Below are positions 26,203-35,370 of a stretch of 35,380 nucleotides of DNA, piece after piece. This DNA is from Actinomycetota bacterium (GTDB lineage Bacteria; Actinomycetota; Acidimicrobiia; Spongiisociales; UBA5794). The first letter of the stretch is position 1, and each line of letters begins with the position of its first letter. A program made the position numbers and the translations under genes. The DNA is taken from the NCBI GenBank assembly GCA_013151445.1, contig JAADIG010000057.1, positions 1 to 35,380 on the forward strand, in the 5' to 3' direction. The notes under the pieces were generated by a model. That model worked only from the letters and a program-made list of their open reading frames with translations, searched no databases and was not told the origin of the DNA.

Positions 26203-27102
26203 TCAACCGAACATCGTGACGACCGTTACGCCAATGAGCACCAGAGCGCTTGCTAGGTACTCGCTGGTGTTGTGCCGTTCATGGAGCCAGAACTTACCGA
26301 TCAGGAAAACTATCACGAGTTCCACTTGACCGAGAGTTCGGACCTTGGCCGCATTCTCGAGCGTTACCGCCCATGCCCACCCGATCGAGCCGAGAAGGCT
26401 GAGGACGCCGACCGGTATGGCATCGCGCCACGCCGCCAGAGCCGCGGTGATCTCCCGGCGATCGGTGATCGCAAAGTAGACACCGTTGCCGAGTGTCTGG
26501 ATGGTCAACATCACGGTTAGGGTGACGAGTGCTCGATCGAACGCGGGGGCGGTACTCAGGCTCAGCGCCGCACCGCGGATACCGACCGCAGCAACGGCAA
26601 ATGACCCAGCGGCAGCGATCCCGGCGAGTGCAGCCCGGTCACCAGCACGTCTCAGAAGAGCGACAAGCGACCCTCGCGAGGCGAGCCATGCCACTCCGAC
26701 CGTCACGATCCCAGCTCCGGCCCAGCCGATTGCGGTGAGCGGCTCTCCCAGGCCGAATGCCGAGACGAGCGCGATCAAGAGGACCTCACTTTTTGCGTAT
26801 ACCGTTCCGATGGAGAAGTCCCGGAGTTTGAAGGCAGTCAGCAGGGCAACGGTTCCGAAGATCTGGGCGAGACCGGCGGCCGTGATGATGAGCCAGAAGC
26901 GTCGTGGTGCAGCGGGGAGTTGGTGGCCGAGTGGTCCGAAGAGCAGCACCGCCATTCCGATCACCAGCGGCGTTGCGTAGAGGTAGCGCACGAAGCCTGC
27001 CGCGGTCGTCGACAACACCGAACGCAACTGGTGCTGTCGGGAGGTGCGGAGCACCTGGAAGGTTGCCGCGGCGAGGGTGATGGGAATCCACAGGGTGTCC
27101 AT
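26203..27102 (-). CDS. EamA/DMT-superfamily transporter
   Basis: This membrane protein of about 299 residues has around ten hydrophobic helices in two homologous halves, the arrangement of drug/metabolite (EamA) exporters. Recognisable stretches are the end of the first half (FSIGTVYAKSEVLLIALVSAFGLGEPLTAIGWAGAGIVTVGVAWLA) and the matching end of the second (VRTLGQVELVIVFLIGKFWLHERHNTSEYLASALVLIGVTVV), both with the typical E-x-L helix followed by a conserved Glu. The substrate is unknown. The ATG at 27102 is chosen because a TAGCAT box lies 7 nt before it and no Shine-Dalgarno sequence is present, which fits leaderless translation; a GTG lies one codon upstream. Confidence 0.87.
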   Translation of the reverse strand: MDTLWIPITLAAATFQVLRTSRQHQLRSVLSTTAAGFVRYLYATPLVIGMAVLLFGPLGHQLPAAPRRFWLIITAAGLAQIFGTVALLTAFKLRDFSIGTVYAKSEVLLIALVSAFGLGEPLTAIGWAGAGIVTVGVAWLASRGSLVALLRRAGDRAALAGIAAAGSFAVAAVGIRGAALSLSTAPAFDRALVTLTVMLTIQTLGNGVYFAITDRREITAALAAWRDAIPVGVLSLLGSIGWAWAVTLENAAKVRTLGQVELVIVFLIGKFWLHERHNTSEYLASALVLIGVTVVTMFG

Positions 27103-27170
27103 CACCGCGATGCTACCGCCCGAAGAGTGTGCCGCGGCGAGCGGTGATGTTCGTACGCCAGTAGACGAGG

Positions 27171-27200
27171 GATGGGCGGCCCCGCGAGAGGCCGCCCATC
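27171..27200 (-). terminator. Hairpin terminator after the beta-propeller lipoprotein gene
   Basis: GATGGGCGGCC (27171-27181) and GGCCGCCCATC (27190-27200) form a perfect 11-bp GC-rich stem with an 8-nt loop. It is 23 nt beyond the stop codon of the minus-strand gene ending at 27224. No T-run follows. Confidence 0.65.
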
Positions 27201-27223
27201 ATGTCATGTGTTGCTGATTGCTG

Positions 27224-29272
27224 TTATCGGTACCAGAGGGTGAACGATTCCTTTTCCAAGGTGTCGAGCGTTGACTGGAGCAGACCCTGCTCGGAGATTG
27301 TGTACACCGAGTCTCCGATGACGACGGTGCGGCGGACCTGGGCCTGCCAGTCCCACGGGTTATCCTTCTTGTTGTCGGACTGCACGATCCGGCGGATCTC
27401 CTTGATCCCGTTCTCCGTGACCTCAAGACCGATGGCGCCGGTGAAACCCTGCTCTTCTTCGGTACTTTCATCCCACCACCAGGTGTTGAGTGGCAGGACG
27501 ACGAGATCCCTTGGCTCCCAGTACAAGAACGCCCGGTGATCCCACTCGGCCTCGGAGTTGCCGCCCTTGATCGTGTACTTGTCGATCCTCTTTGGGTTCG
27601 CAAGGTCCGAGACGTCGAAGAGCGAGACCTGCATGCCGAGGATCTGTCCCTCATCGGTCGCATCCTGGCCAACACCGATGAGGAGGTCATCGGAGATGGG
27701 GTGCAGATACGCCGAGTATCCGGGGATCTTGAGCTCGCCGACGACGGTTGGATCGGTTGGATCCGACAGGTCGAGCGTGTACAGGGGGTCGGTCTGGCGG
27801 AATGTCACGACGTAACCGACGTCACCCATGAAACGGACCGAGAAGATGCGCTCACCCTTGCCAAGACCGCCGACTTCGCCGATCCGCTGGAGTTCGCCGT
27901 CTTTCTCCGTCAGTACGGTGACAAAGCTTTCGGACTCTTGCTCAAACCGCCAATCCGGCTGGGATGTCGACGCCACCCGGAGATCACCGTTGTATTCGGA
28001 CATTGACCACTGCGACAGCATGTAGCCCTTCACGGAACCGCTACCGCGGTAGGTCACCGTCTTCGGGTCCGAGATGTCGAACTTGTGGATATCGGTCGTT
28101 GACTCGTTGACGACTTCGGCGATGGCATCTGATTCCGTGATGGCCTGCCAATCGACCCAGCGAGTGGTGGCAATGTAGAGGGCGTCGGTCGATGCGTACA
28201 CGGTTTCTCCGCTGGAGAGAACACCCGTCGCGTTTTCGATGTCGAGACCATTGGACATGTCAATCGTGACAATCGAGATCATGTCCAGACCGGCAAAATT
28301 GGCTGGGGCGTTCGCTTCGTCACAGGCAAGCAGTGCGCCCTGCTTGACGACAGTGGCACGTCCGGTGTCGCTCACCGTCTCAAGCACGTAGTAGGGGACC
28401 CAGTTCTCGATCGTGGAGTCGTCGATGATCTGCTTGTTGCGTTGCGTGGCCTGGCGTTCGGCACGCAGACCGGAACCTTCCGGTTGCACGAACTGCAATC
28501 CGACCGGCGACGAGTTCACGACGAGGCGGACGGTGTCGTCGATCATGCGGGCACTGACGTAGCGGCCATCCATCTGGAGTTGCTTGGTCACAGTCGGGTT
28601 GTCGCTATCGGAAACGTCGACCTCGATGATCCAGAGCGTGTTCGAGTAGCCCCCCACGATGGGTGAGAAAGCGACGTCGCTTGCGACCGGGTAAGCGCCG
28701 CCACCGCCGCTCGCAATGAGCAGTGCCGTGTCACCCGAGAACAGCATGTCCTGAACATAGAGATCGTTGAGTCGCAGGGAGCCTCGAACGTCCGGCGTCC
28801 GACCGGTGACATCGACAATCTGGAGTTCACCGTTGGTGAGGACGAGCAGCCGTTTGCCGTCGGTCTTGACGATGTCGGGTTCGTCGACTCCCTTTTCCTG
28901 AACGTTGGTTGTCGAGAACTCCGAGTCGGGTTCGCTCTTGAAGGTGGCCTGTGTGGACGCATTTGTGCGTGCTCCGGCGCCGGCAACACCGTCGGTCGCG
29001 GGGGCGGATTCTGCGACTGCGATCTGGTCGATAAAGCCGTAACCGAATCCGTAACCGAGACCGTACGGTCCGACCATGTCTTTTGCGTTCGTCTTGACGT
29101 AGTCGAGGAAGTCGACGCACGCATCGAAGCGCTGCAGTGAGTACTCGTTGGCAACTACGTTGCCGCCGGGGATCTCTTGCTGCGCGATCGTCGATGTGGT
29201 GGTGTTTTGTGAGCAGGCGGCGACGACCAGGCTGAACGCCGTTGCCGCAAGAAGTGTTTTGGTGAGTCTCAT
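27224..29272 (-). CDS. Secreted lipoprotein with C-terminal beta-propeller domain (PF09826-like)
   Basis: This 682-residue lipoprotein has signal peptide MRLTKTLLAATAFSLVVAAC with the modified Cys at residue 20. It is followed by a short variable region rich in Gly/Tyr (YGLGYGFGYGF) and then the segment TTNVQEKGVDEPDIVKTDGK, a hallmark of the beta-propeller family of secreted proteins (Beta_propel). Repeated blades follow, for example DISDPKTVTYRGSG, DLSDPTDPTVVGELKIPGYSAYLHPISDDLLIGVG and DVSDLANPKRIDKYTIKGG. The start at 29272 has GGAGAC upstream. An open frame continues 144 codons further up, but only because it crosses the palindromic repeat and the neighbouring promoter. The family's biochemical role is not established; a cell-surface binding or sensor role is possible. 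Confidence 0.88.
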   Translation of the reverse strand: MRLTKTLLAATAFSLVVAACSQNTTTSTIAQQEIPGGNVVANEYSLQRFDACVDFLDYVKTNAKDMVGPYGLGYGFGYGFIDQIAVAESAPATDGVAGAGARTNASTQATFKSEPDSEFSTTNVQEKGVDEPDIVKTDGKRLLVLTNGELQIVDVTGRTPDVRGSLRLNDLYVQDMLFSGDTALLIASGGGGAYPVASDVAFSPIVGGYSNTLWIIEVDVSDSDNPTVTKQLQMDGRYVSARMIDDTVRLVVNSSPVGLQFVQPEGSGLRAERQATQRNKQIIDDSTIENWVPYYVLETVSDTGRATVVKQGALLACDEANAPANFAGLDMISIVTIDMSNGLDIENATGVLSSGETVYASTDALYIATTRWVDWQAITESDAIAEVVNESTTDIHKFDISDPKTVTYRGSGSVKGYMLSQWSMSEYNGDLRVASTSQPDWRFEQESESFVTVLTEKDGELQRIGEVGGLGKGERIFSVRFMGDVGYVVTFRQTDPLYTLDLSDPTDPTVVGELKIPGYSAYLHPISDDLLIGVGQDATDEGQILGMQVSLFDVSDLANPKRIDKYTIKGGNSEAEWDHRAFLYWEPRDLVVLPLNTWWWDESTEEEQGFTGAIGLEVTENGIKEIRRIVQSDNKKDNPWDWQAQVRRTVVIGDSVYTISEQGLLQSTLDTLEKESFTLWYR

Positions 29273-29366
29273 CTTCGTCTCCAGTGGTGTGTCGCCGCTA
29301 TGACGCACGATTCGGTTGCGGAGGTTCCCAAGATTCCACGCAGAGTGGTCGCACCCACGTCCGCCA

Positions 29367-29424
29367 TCCTCGTTCTGGCGTCCATATGGGCGATATACCG
29401 CCCATATGGACGCCAGAACGAGGA
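29367..29424. repeat. Palindromic repeat, copy A (26-bp arms)
   Basis: Two perfect 26-nt arms (29367-29392 and 29399-29424) enclose ATATAC, most of which can itself pair. The outer part of each arm contains CGTTCTGGCGTCCA, shared with copies B and C. The inner part is TATGGGCG. It lies in a divergent promoter region, between the starts of the beta-propeller gene and the acyl-CoA synthetase gene, so it is not simply a terminator. Confidence 0.9.
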
Positions 29425-29485
29425 GAGTGGGCGATGTCTGGTGGGTGTCCGCTACATTGAGTTGGTCCCACCACGAGGAGTGCCC

Positions 29486-31286
29486 GTGACCGACTACCCG
29501 GCGTGGCAACCCAACCCCAACGAGTATGCAGCGACCAACATCGCAGCCCTCGCGCAGCGAGTCGGCGTGAGTTCCTACGAGGCGTTGCACCAATGGTCGG
29601 TCGACCATCGAGCCGAGTTCTGGGCCGAGGCGATCGCCGACCTTGGTGTCGTTTTTCAGACTCCGCCCGCCGACATCCTCGATCTCGCCAACGGCGTTGA
29701 ACACCCCGCCTGGCTGCCGGGCGCCCGCCTCAACATCGTCGAATCATGTTTCACCGCGCCGCCGGACGCTATCGCGGTGGTCCACCGTCGCGACGGAAGA
29801 CTGTTGCGGCTGACGTACGCCGAATTACTTGCTCAGGTGCAGGGTTTTGCGGCTGGGTTTGCCGAGTCAGGGTTACGCCCGGGCGACGCCGTTGCGATCG
29901 CGATGCCGATGCTGCTCGAGGCTGTCGTCGCGTATCTCGGCATCATCCACGCCGGTGGGGTAGTGGTCTCGATCGCCGACAGTTTCGCACCCGACGAGAT
30001 CACGACCCGGTTACGCATCGCAAACGCCAAGGCGATCGTCACCCAGGACGCGATGGTGCGAGCGGGACGCACACTCCCAATGTTTGCGAAGGTTGTTGCG
30101 GCTGATGGACCGATGGCGATTGTTGTACCGACGGGTGCTGACGTAAGGCTGCGGGAGGGAGATGTGTACTGGGACGATTTTGTCGGGTCGGGTCCGGTGG
30201 ATCCCGTTGTCGGGACCCCCGACACCTTCATCAACATCCTGTTCTCCTCGGGTACAACCGGCGATCCGAAGGCCATCCCGTGGACACACATCAACCCGAT
30301 CAAGGCCGCTACCGACGGACGCTACCACCATGACATTCAGCCGGGGGATGTTGTTGCGTGGCCCACCAACATGGGTTGGGTCATGGGGCCGTGGTTGGTG
30401 TTCGCTTCGTTAATGAACCGGGCCACGATGGCATTGTTCGATGATGCGCCAACGGCACGACCATTCGGGGAGTTCGTGCGCGACGCCGGGGTAACAATGC
30501 TGGGAGTGGTGCCGTCGATCGTCGGTGCGTGGCAGGATTCTGGCTGCATGGAGGGTTTGGATTGGTCGTCGGTTCGCCGATTCTCTTCGACGGGGGAATC
30601 ATCGAGTCCGGATCAGATGGTGTATCTCATGGCGTTGGCGGGTGACGTCCCGGTGATCGAATATTGTGGCGGTACGGAGATCGGAGGCGGGTATATCACC
30701 TCGACAATGGTGCAGCCGTCGTTTCCGTCGACCTTCACGACCCCCACGCTTGGTCTCGATGTCGTCATCCTTGATGATGAGGGACGGGAAGCGGACGTGG
30801 GTGATCTGTACCTGGTGCCACCCTCGATTGGGTTGAGCGTCGAGCTGCTGAACCGCGATCATCACGAGGTGTACTACGCCGACCTGCCTGAGTTTGATCG
30901 ACCATTGCGTCGCCACGGCGACTACTTTTCTCATGTTCCCGGCGTCGGATACCGCGCCATGGGTCGCACCGACGACACGATGAACCTGGGCGGGATCAAG
31001 GTGTCATCGGCCGAGATCGAAAGAGTCGTGGCTGATACCGGTCTGGTCGGGGAGGTCGCTGCGGTTGCCACCACCCGACGGCGGCCCGTCGCAGCTGGTG
31101 TTGTTCGTCGTGGGCGCCACGGTGTCGGGTGATGAGTTGTTGGCCGGGTTGCAGCAGGCGATCCGGCGTCATCTCAATCCGTTGTTCAAGATCCGCGACA
31201 TCGTCGAGGTTGAGACGTTGCCGCGCACTGCCTCGCAGAAGGTAATGCGCCGATCACTGCGCGCCGACTACATCGACTCCCACTAA
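29486..31286 (+). pseudogene. AMP-forming acyl-CoA synthetase, frameshifted near its C terminus
   Basis: The main frame (GTG 29486, GAGGAG upstream, to the stop at 31132) encodes an ANL-superfamily acyl/aryl-CoA synthetase: an ACAS-type N-terminal domain, phosphate loop ILFSSGTTGDPKAIPWTH, YCGGTEIGGG and the hinge region GYRAMGRTDDTMNLGGIKVSSAEIE. After EVAAVA near 31067 it runs into a low-quality Arg/Gly tail. The expected C-terminal subdomain continues in another frame (PPPDGGPSQLVLFVV ... LNPLFKIRDIVEVETLPRTASQKVMRRSLRADY, to 31286) and contains the catalytic Lys of TASQKVMRR. A net +1 or -2 change relative to an intact gene explains this. It may be a sequencing error, a real disruption or, less likely, recoding. 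The substrate is unknown; the N-terminal ACAS domain suggests a short or medium-chain acid. Confidence 0.83.
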
Positions 31287-31298
31287 CCCCGACTCTCT

Positions 31299-31345
31299 CG
31301 TTCTGGCGTCCAATAACGCATGATGCGTTATTGGACGCCAGAACG
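31299..31345. repeat. Palindromic repeat, copy B (23-bp perfect arms)
   Basis: Two perfect 23-nt arms flank a single central base at 31322. The outer 14 nt (CGTTCTGGCGTCCA) match copy A exactly, while the inner 9 nt (ATAACGCAT) are unrelated to those of A yet still perfectly self-complementary. It lies between the convergent synthetase and pirin genes and could serve there as a bidirectional terminator. Confidence 0.9.
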
Positions 31346-31381
31346 GGCAGGTTTCTTCACGATCCGCGGTGGCGAGATCGA

Positions 31382-32413
31382 TCAGTGGGCGTCGGGCACA
31401 GCATCACGTTGTTCGACCCGGCCGTCGGCGTGGCGTGCAAACCGTCCCTGGGTTCTCTTGTGGACCGGATCCGGTGTCTTCCACGGCCAACCTCCGAATG
31501 CGGTCCGGCGATAGTCCGCAAACGCCTGCTGGAGTTCCTCGGGTGTGTTCATCACAAACGGTCCGAGTTGGAACATCGGTGCACCGATCGGGCGGCCCTC
31601 TAGAAGCAGGAACTCGACGTCGGAGTCGGTGGCCCGCAGCTCGACATCACTTGCCGAAACCAGCTTTGCTGCCGTATCCATCTGGACGGTTGCCTCTCCA
31701 ATACCGACGTCGGTACCCACGTAGCAATACAGCATCCTGTTGAGCCCCGCTGCCGATGCGGGGAGTGTCCAGGTCGAGCCGGCCTTCATCTTGATAACCC
31801 AGATTGACACCTCGGACCCGGGCTGTGATGCCCACGAATCCGGGTTCGGCGCAGGGGGAGTGCGCCCGTCGAGTGATCCGCAGACAACTTTGATCTGCAC
31901 GGCCCCGTCTTCGTAGCTGACCGTTGGGATGTCTTCTTTCCACAGCATCCCGAAATATGGATCGACCATCTTTGTATCCGGTGGGAGGTTGAGCCATATC
32001 TGGAACAGCTCCATTGTGTTGTCGCCATCGGTGCTCCTCAGTGGGAACATCTCGGCGTGCATGATCCCCGACCCGGTGGTGAGCCACTGGGTGTCACCCT
32101 CGCCATACCTGGCGGTGGCGCCCAGCGAATCGGAGTGGTCGGTGTAGCCGCGTTGCATCACGGTGACGGTTTCGAAGCCTCGATGCGGGTGCTGGGGAAA
32201 GCCAGGGACCTCATAGCCGTGGTACATGCTCCAACCGTCACGGTACGAGAAGTCCGACCCCATGTTGCGACCCATGCGACGTTCCGAGTCAATGCCCTGA
32301 TAGGCGTTGCCCTCGGGGTATCGGTCGAGATGGTGCACCGTGAAAATGAACGGATCGAGCGATACCCACGGCATCTGGAGCGAGACGAGTTCGATGATGG
32401 GGTCCTGGGTCAT
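31382..32413 (-). CDS. Pirin family protein (bicupin)
   Basis: This 343-residue protein has the N-terminal pirin cupin with the metal-binding signature FPQHPHRGFETVTV (two His ligands) and, further on, SGIMHAEMFP (third His and a Glu ligand), so the iron site looks complete. A second cupin-like half follows (SEVSIWVIKMKAGSTWTLPASAAGLNRMLYCYVG), and the C-terminal FVMNTPEELQQAFADYRRTAFGGWPW is typical of pirins. The final 25 residues are charged and unlike the family. The ATG at 32413 is chosen for its GAGGAG site 7 nt upstream; an in-frame upstream start lies 5 codons earlier. Bacterial pirins include quercetin dioxygenases and stress-response proteins; the role here is unknown. Confidence 0.92.
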   Translation of the reverse strand: MTQDPIIELVSLQMPWVSLDPFIFTVHHLDRYPEGNAYQGIDSERRMGRNMGSDFSYRDGWSMYHGYEVPGFPQHPHRGFETVTVMQRGYTDHSDSLGATARYGEGDTQWLTTGSGIMHAEMFPLRSTDGDNTMELFQIWLNLPPDTKMVDPYFGMLWKEDIPTVSYEDGAVQIKVVCGSLDGRTPPAPNPDSWASQPGSEVSIWVIKMKAGSTWTLPASAAGLNRMLYCYVGTDVGIGEATVQMDTAAKLVSASDVELRATDSDVEFLLLEGRPIGAPMFQLGPFVMNTPEELQQAFADYRRTAFGGWPWKTPDPVHKRTQGRFARHADGRVEQRDAVPDAH

Positions 32414-32504
32414 GACCGTGCTCCTCACGATGCGATGGCGGAGTCCGCGGTGACGGCCGCGGCATCAACCTTACGCGTTCTCTGTCGTTGTCGAGACGGT
32501 GTTC

Positions 32505-32556
32505 TCCTTTTGGCGTCCGTTTGCGCATCATCGTGCGTTATTGGACGCAAGAACGA
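32505..32556. repeat. Palindromic repeat, copy C (decayed)
   Basis: The right arm (TGCGTTATTGGACGCAAGAACGAG) is one or two bases different from that of copy B. The left arm, with TTTTGGCGTCCGTTTGCGCAT, has several more changes, so the hairpin is imperfect. It lies between two co-oriented minus-strand genes, 9 nt past the stop of the large secreted protein gene. Confidence 0.75.
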
Positions 32557-32565
32557 GGGAGGTGT

Positions 32566-35370
32566 TTACCGGTTGATGTTGGGATCGAACGTGACGGCAC
32601 GAATCGTGAACTCAACGAGACCTGAATCCGACGTTAGCGTGACCCCGGAGCGAAGTTGTTCAATGCTCAGATCGGCTGCAAGCACGATGCTCTCCTCGAG
32701 GTCACCCCGGGCACAGTCCCGCAGGACCACGCCACCGACCGGGCGGTTCTCGTAGATGTCGACCACGACATTGATGTTCGTACCCTGCTGTGGGACCCAA
32801 GTAAACGCTGCGAGTGGTACACCCGTCGAAGTTCTCCTGGCGAACACCTCAAGATCACTGGCACCTTCACGACCGCAGGCATTTGCCTGACCGTCCAGCC
32901 CGAACATCTGCCATCCGGCGCGTTGCGCGGCGTCGCGATCTGCGGCTGGCCATGTCCATCCAAGGTCACGACCAAAGGTACCGATGGCATCGAACCCGGT
33001 TGTGCGGACGGGGCGCAAGTACACGGTGTGGGAGTGACCGGCATGGGGGGCCGAGACAGTGGCGGAGATTTCCGTCGTGAGCATGACCGTGGGTACGTTG
33101 AGCTCCACCGAGTTGTCAAGCGTTCGGGGAATGTTCCCGACGACGTCTGCGAGTCGACCCGCTTCGTCACGAGCGTTCACGGTGAGCCTGTATCCCTGGC
33201 CAAGGCACAGTGGGTCGAGCGTGATGGTGTGTGTCATCGCGAGTGTGGCCGAGCTGTAACCATCGACCGTTCCAAGAGTACAGATCTCACCGGCGGAGAA
33301 GACGTCGGCGACAGAGAGGTCGAGCGTTACCGGGCGGTCCGCAACGAAGGTGAGCGTTGCGCGGGCACCCCGCTCAGGGTTCCGGTCGATGAGTTCGTAG
33401 TCGGTTGTCACGGCCACCCGTGGGTCGTCCGCGAGCGGCGGTGGAGCGTCTTCGACCGCTGAAGGTCGGCCGATGCTCCAGCTTGTTCCGCCAGAGCCTG
33501 TCGATGCCATGTATCGGATCTCCAACACCGCGTCGCCGGCACTGATTGTTCCGCTCAAACACCCGGTTCCGAACCCGGTGCCGCAGCCGTCTTCACCCAC
33601 GGTGACGTCTGGCAAAGCGACCAGAGCAAGCTCGTTGAGGCGCAGGAGGCATGGGACCGTGCGGCAGTTCACGTTGGTACGGAGATAGGTCCCGCTGGTT
33701 GCTGTCGTGCCGTCGCCGCGCGTGATGGTCGTGTCAACGCGTATGCCGCGCCGGTTGACCTCGTTGAGACCGCTGTCGAACGTGCACAACTCGATCGGAT
33801 CGCCATATGTCTGGAGGATTCCGGTCCTGCCCCGTGCCGTGACGGAACGGTCCGTGAGGTCGAATGATGTCCTGCCGTTGCATCCCGGGATGGACACGGT
33901 GACCCGGTCAACGTCGCCCATGAGGTTCGTAACGCGCTGGAGCATGATCTTGGGACGGTACGCCTCCGGCGTCGATACGGCTATCGCTTCGGTTTCGGTG
34001 ACAACCTGGCGGTCAAAGGCCGGGCCGTCGTCGAGCCAATAGATACAAACGACGTAGTCAGTACCTTCTTCCAGATCGAGCCGCTCGACGAGCGACACCG
34101 AGTAGTCCACAAAATACGGGTACGCCGGGTCGTCGAGAATGGAGCGGCCGATCTCGGACTCGGCGGTCGCCACCGAACGAACGGTTCCGGGCCCGGTATA
34201 GATGGAACGTTCGTCGCCTGCGATCTCGCATGCCGCGACGTCGCTGCCGAGGCGTGCGGCGACAGCCACGTCTTGGGCTGGTGTTCGGGTGACTCCGATG
34301 AAGAGCTGGTCAATACCGAGTGGAAGAGCAGTGGTCGGGCGCCGCTGGGCACCGGGGACGAGCCCATCTGGACCCGGAACAACGAATCGGATCAGGCGAT
34401 CAAACGGCCGAGCCTGGATCGACGGGTCATCCTTGTCAGCAAAGACGAAGCGGGCCTGGTAGTCGTCGCGTGGGGGGAGGTCGGTGAGGGTGATGCATGT
34501 CTTGATCCATGCCGCGGGATCGGAGGCGCTTGCGGTGTCATCGGCGAACCATCGTGCCCACGCGGAATCTCCAGCACCCGAGGTCGAATCCGAGAATCGG
34601 GTCCACGGTATCCCGCCCCGATCGGAACGCCACTCAATCGTGCGGTATTCAAGGGTTATGAGCGCCGGTCGGTTCGTTGACACACCGAAATATGCGGTGC
34701 CTTCCTGTGGGTCTCGTGCCGGGCACTCCGGCCACCCACCGCGCGGAGCGGTACCGGGAAGGTACGGGTCGAACGATGCGATTCCGGCGAGGGGCGGGAG
34801 GTCTCTGATGGCGAGGATGGTGCCCGAGATGCCCTCGGGACAGTCGCCGCCACCGTCTGTGCACGTGTCGGAGACCCGCTCCTCGGGTGGCGCGAAACCG
34901 TCGCCCGGCGGAACTCCGATATCCGGTGCTCCGGTATCACTCGGTGCTTCCGGTGCTGAGGTATCGCCCGGTACGGTTGATTCAGGAGTTGTGGTTCCAG
35001 GCGCGGTGGTTGAACCTGGTGTTCCATCACCGGCGCCAGGGGAGCTGTCTGTTTCCGGGGCACGGTCGGCGCTGCCGACTATCGGTTCAAGCGCGATCCC
35101 GCTTGTCTCGATCGGTTCGAGTGTGATCTCGAGTTCCGAGGCGACGGTGCGTGCCGCATCGGTCTGCTCGGTGAGCATCTCGATGGCGGCCTCCACATCT
35201 CCGTCGAAGGCGACCGGGACAACAACCGGCAGGGCTTCTTCGTAGGTGGGTTCGACGGTGGCTGTCGGGACTGCCTCGGTCTTGAAAACGAGCGCCCCGA
35301 AGTATCCGACGACTGCAGCGGCGGCGAAGGTGGCGATACCGAGGGTGATGGTTTTGGATCGTGAGTTCAT
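32566..35370 (-). CDS. Large membrane-anchored extracytoplasmic protein, unknown function
   Basis: This 934-residue protein begins with MNSRSKTITLGIATFAAAAVVGYFGALVF, a single hydrophobic segment that is either a signal anchor or an uncleaved signal peptide. A short helical stretch (about 55-85) and a Pro/Thr/Ser/Gly-rich linker (about 104-170) follow, then a long beta-rich extracellular part with several Cys pairs (CTDGGGDC, CETD-free segments such as CGTGFGTGC, and CRTVPC). Repeated strands such as ALITLEYRTIEW, VLEIRYMAS and YELIDRNPERGARATLTFVADRPVTLDLSVAD suggest tandem Ig-like or fibronectin-like domains. No catalytic motif was recognised. The start codon is only 10 nt from the window edge, with AGGA just upstream. 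Surface attachment is likely; the function is unknown. Confidence 0.8.
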   Translation of the reverse strand: MNSRSKTITLGIATFAAAAVVGYFGALVFKTEAVPTATVEPTYEEALPVVVPVAFDGDVEAAIEMLTEQTDAARTVASELEITLEPIETSGIALEPIVGSADRAPETDSSPGAGDGTPGSTTAPGTTTPESTVPGDTSAPEAPSDTGAPDIGVPPGDGFAPPEERVSDTCTDGGGDCPEGISGTILAIRDLPPLAGIASFDPYLPGTAPRGGWPECPARDPQEGTAYFGVSTNRPALITLEYRTIEWRSDRGGIPWTRFSDSTSGAGDSAWARWFADDTASASDPAAWIKTCITLTDLPPRDDYQARFVFADKDDPSIQARPFDRLIRFVVPGPDGLVPGAQRRPTTALPLGIDQLFIGVTRTPAQDVAVAARLGSDVAACEIAGDERSIYTGPGTVRSVATAESEIGRSILDDPAYPYFVDYSVSLVERLDLEEGTDYVVCIYWLDDGPAFDRQVVTETEAIAVSTPEAYRPKIMLQRVTNLMGDVDRVTVSIPGCNGRTSFDLTDRSVTARGRTGILQTYGDPIELCTFDSGLNEVNRRGIRVDTTITRGDGTTATSGTYLRTNVNCRTVPCLLRLNELALVALPDVTVGEDGCGTGFGTGCLSGTISAGDAVLEIRYMASTGSGGTSWSIGRPSAVEDAPPPLADDPRVAVTTDYELIDRNPERGARATLTFVADRPVTLDLSVADVFSAGEICTLGTVDGYSSATLAMTHTITLDPLCLGQGYRLTVNARDEAGRLADVVGNIPRTLDNSVELNVPTVMLTTEISATVSAPHAGHSHTVYLRPVRTTGFDAIGTFGRDLGWTWPAADRDAAQRAGWQMFGLDGQANACGREGASDLEVFARRTSTGVPLAAFTWVPQQGTNINVVVDIYENRPVGGVVLRDCARGDLEESIVLAADLSIEQLRSGVTLTSDSGLVEFTIRAVTFDPNINR

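Noticed and set aside
29273-29704. Long N-terminal extension of the beta-propeller lipoprotein frame
   Set aside because: The open frame crosses palindromic repeat A and the opposite gene's start. The lipoprotein signal peptide with its ribosome binding site at 29272 marks the real start.
31050-31100. Programmed frameshifting in the acyl-CoA synthetase gene
   Set aside because: No slippery heptamer or strong downstream structure was seen, and the family does not use recoding. Mutation or sequencing error is simpler.
29367-32556. Palindromic repeats as a CRISPR array or insertion-sequence ends
   Set aside because: The copies are about 2 kb and 1.2 kb apart with genes between them, there are no regular spacers or transposase gene, and no target-site duplication is visible around copy A.
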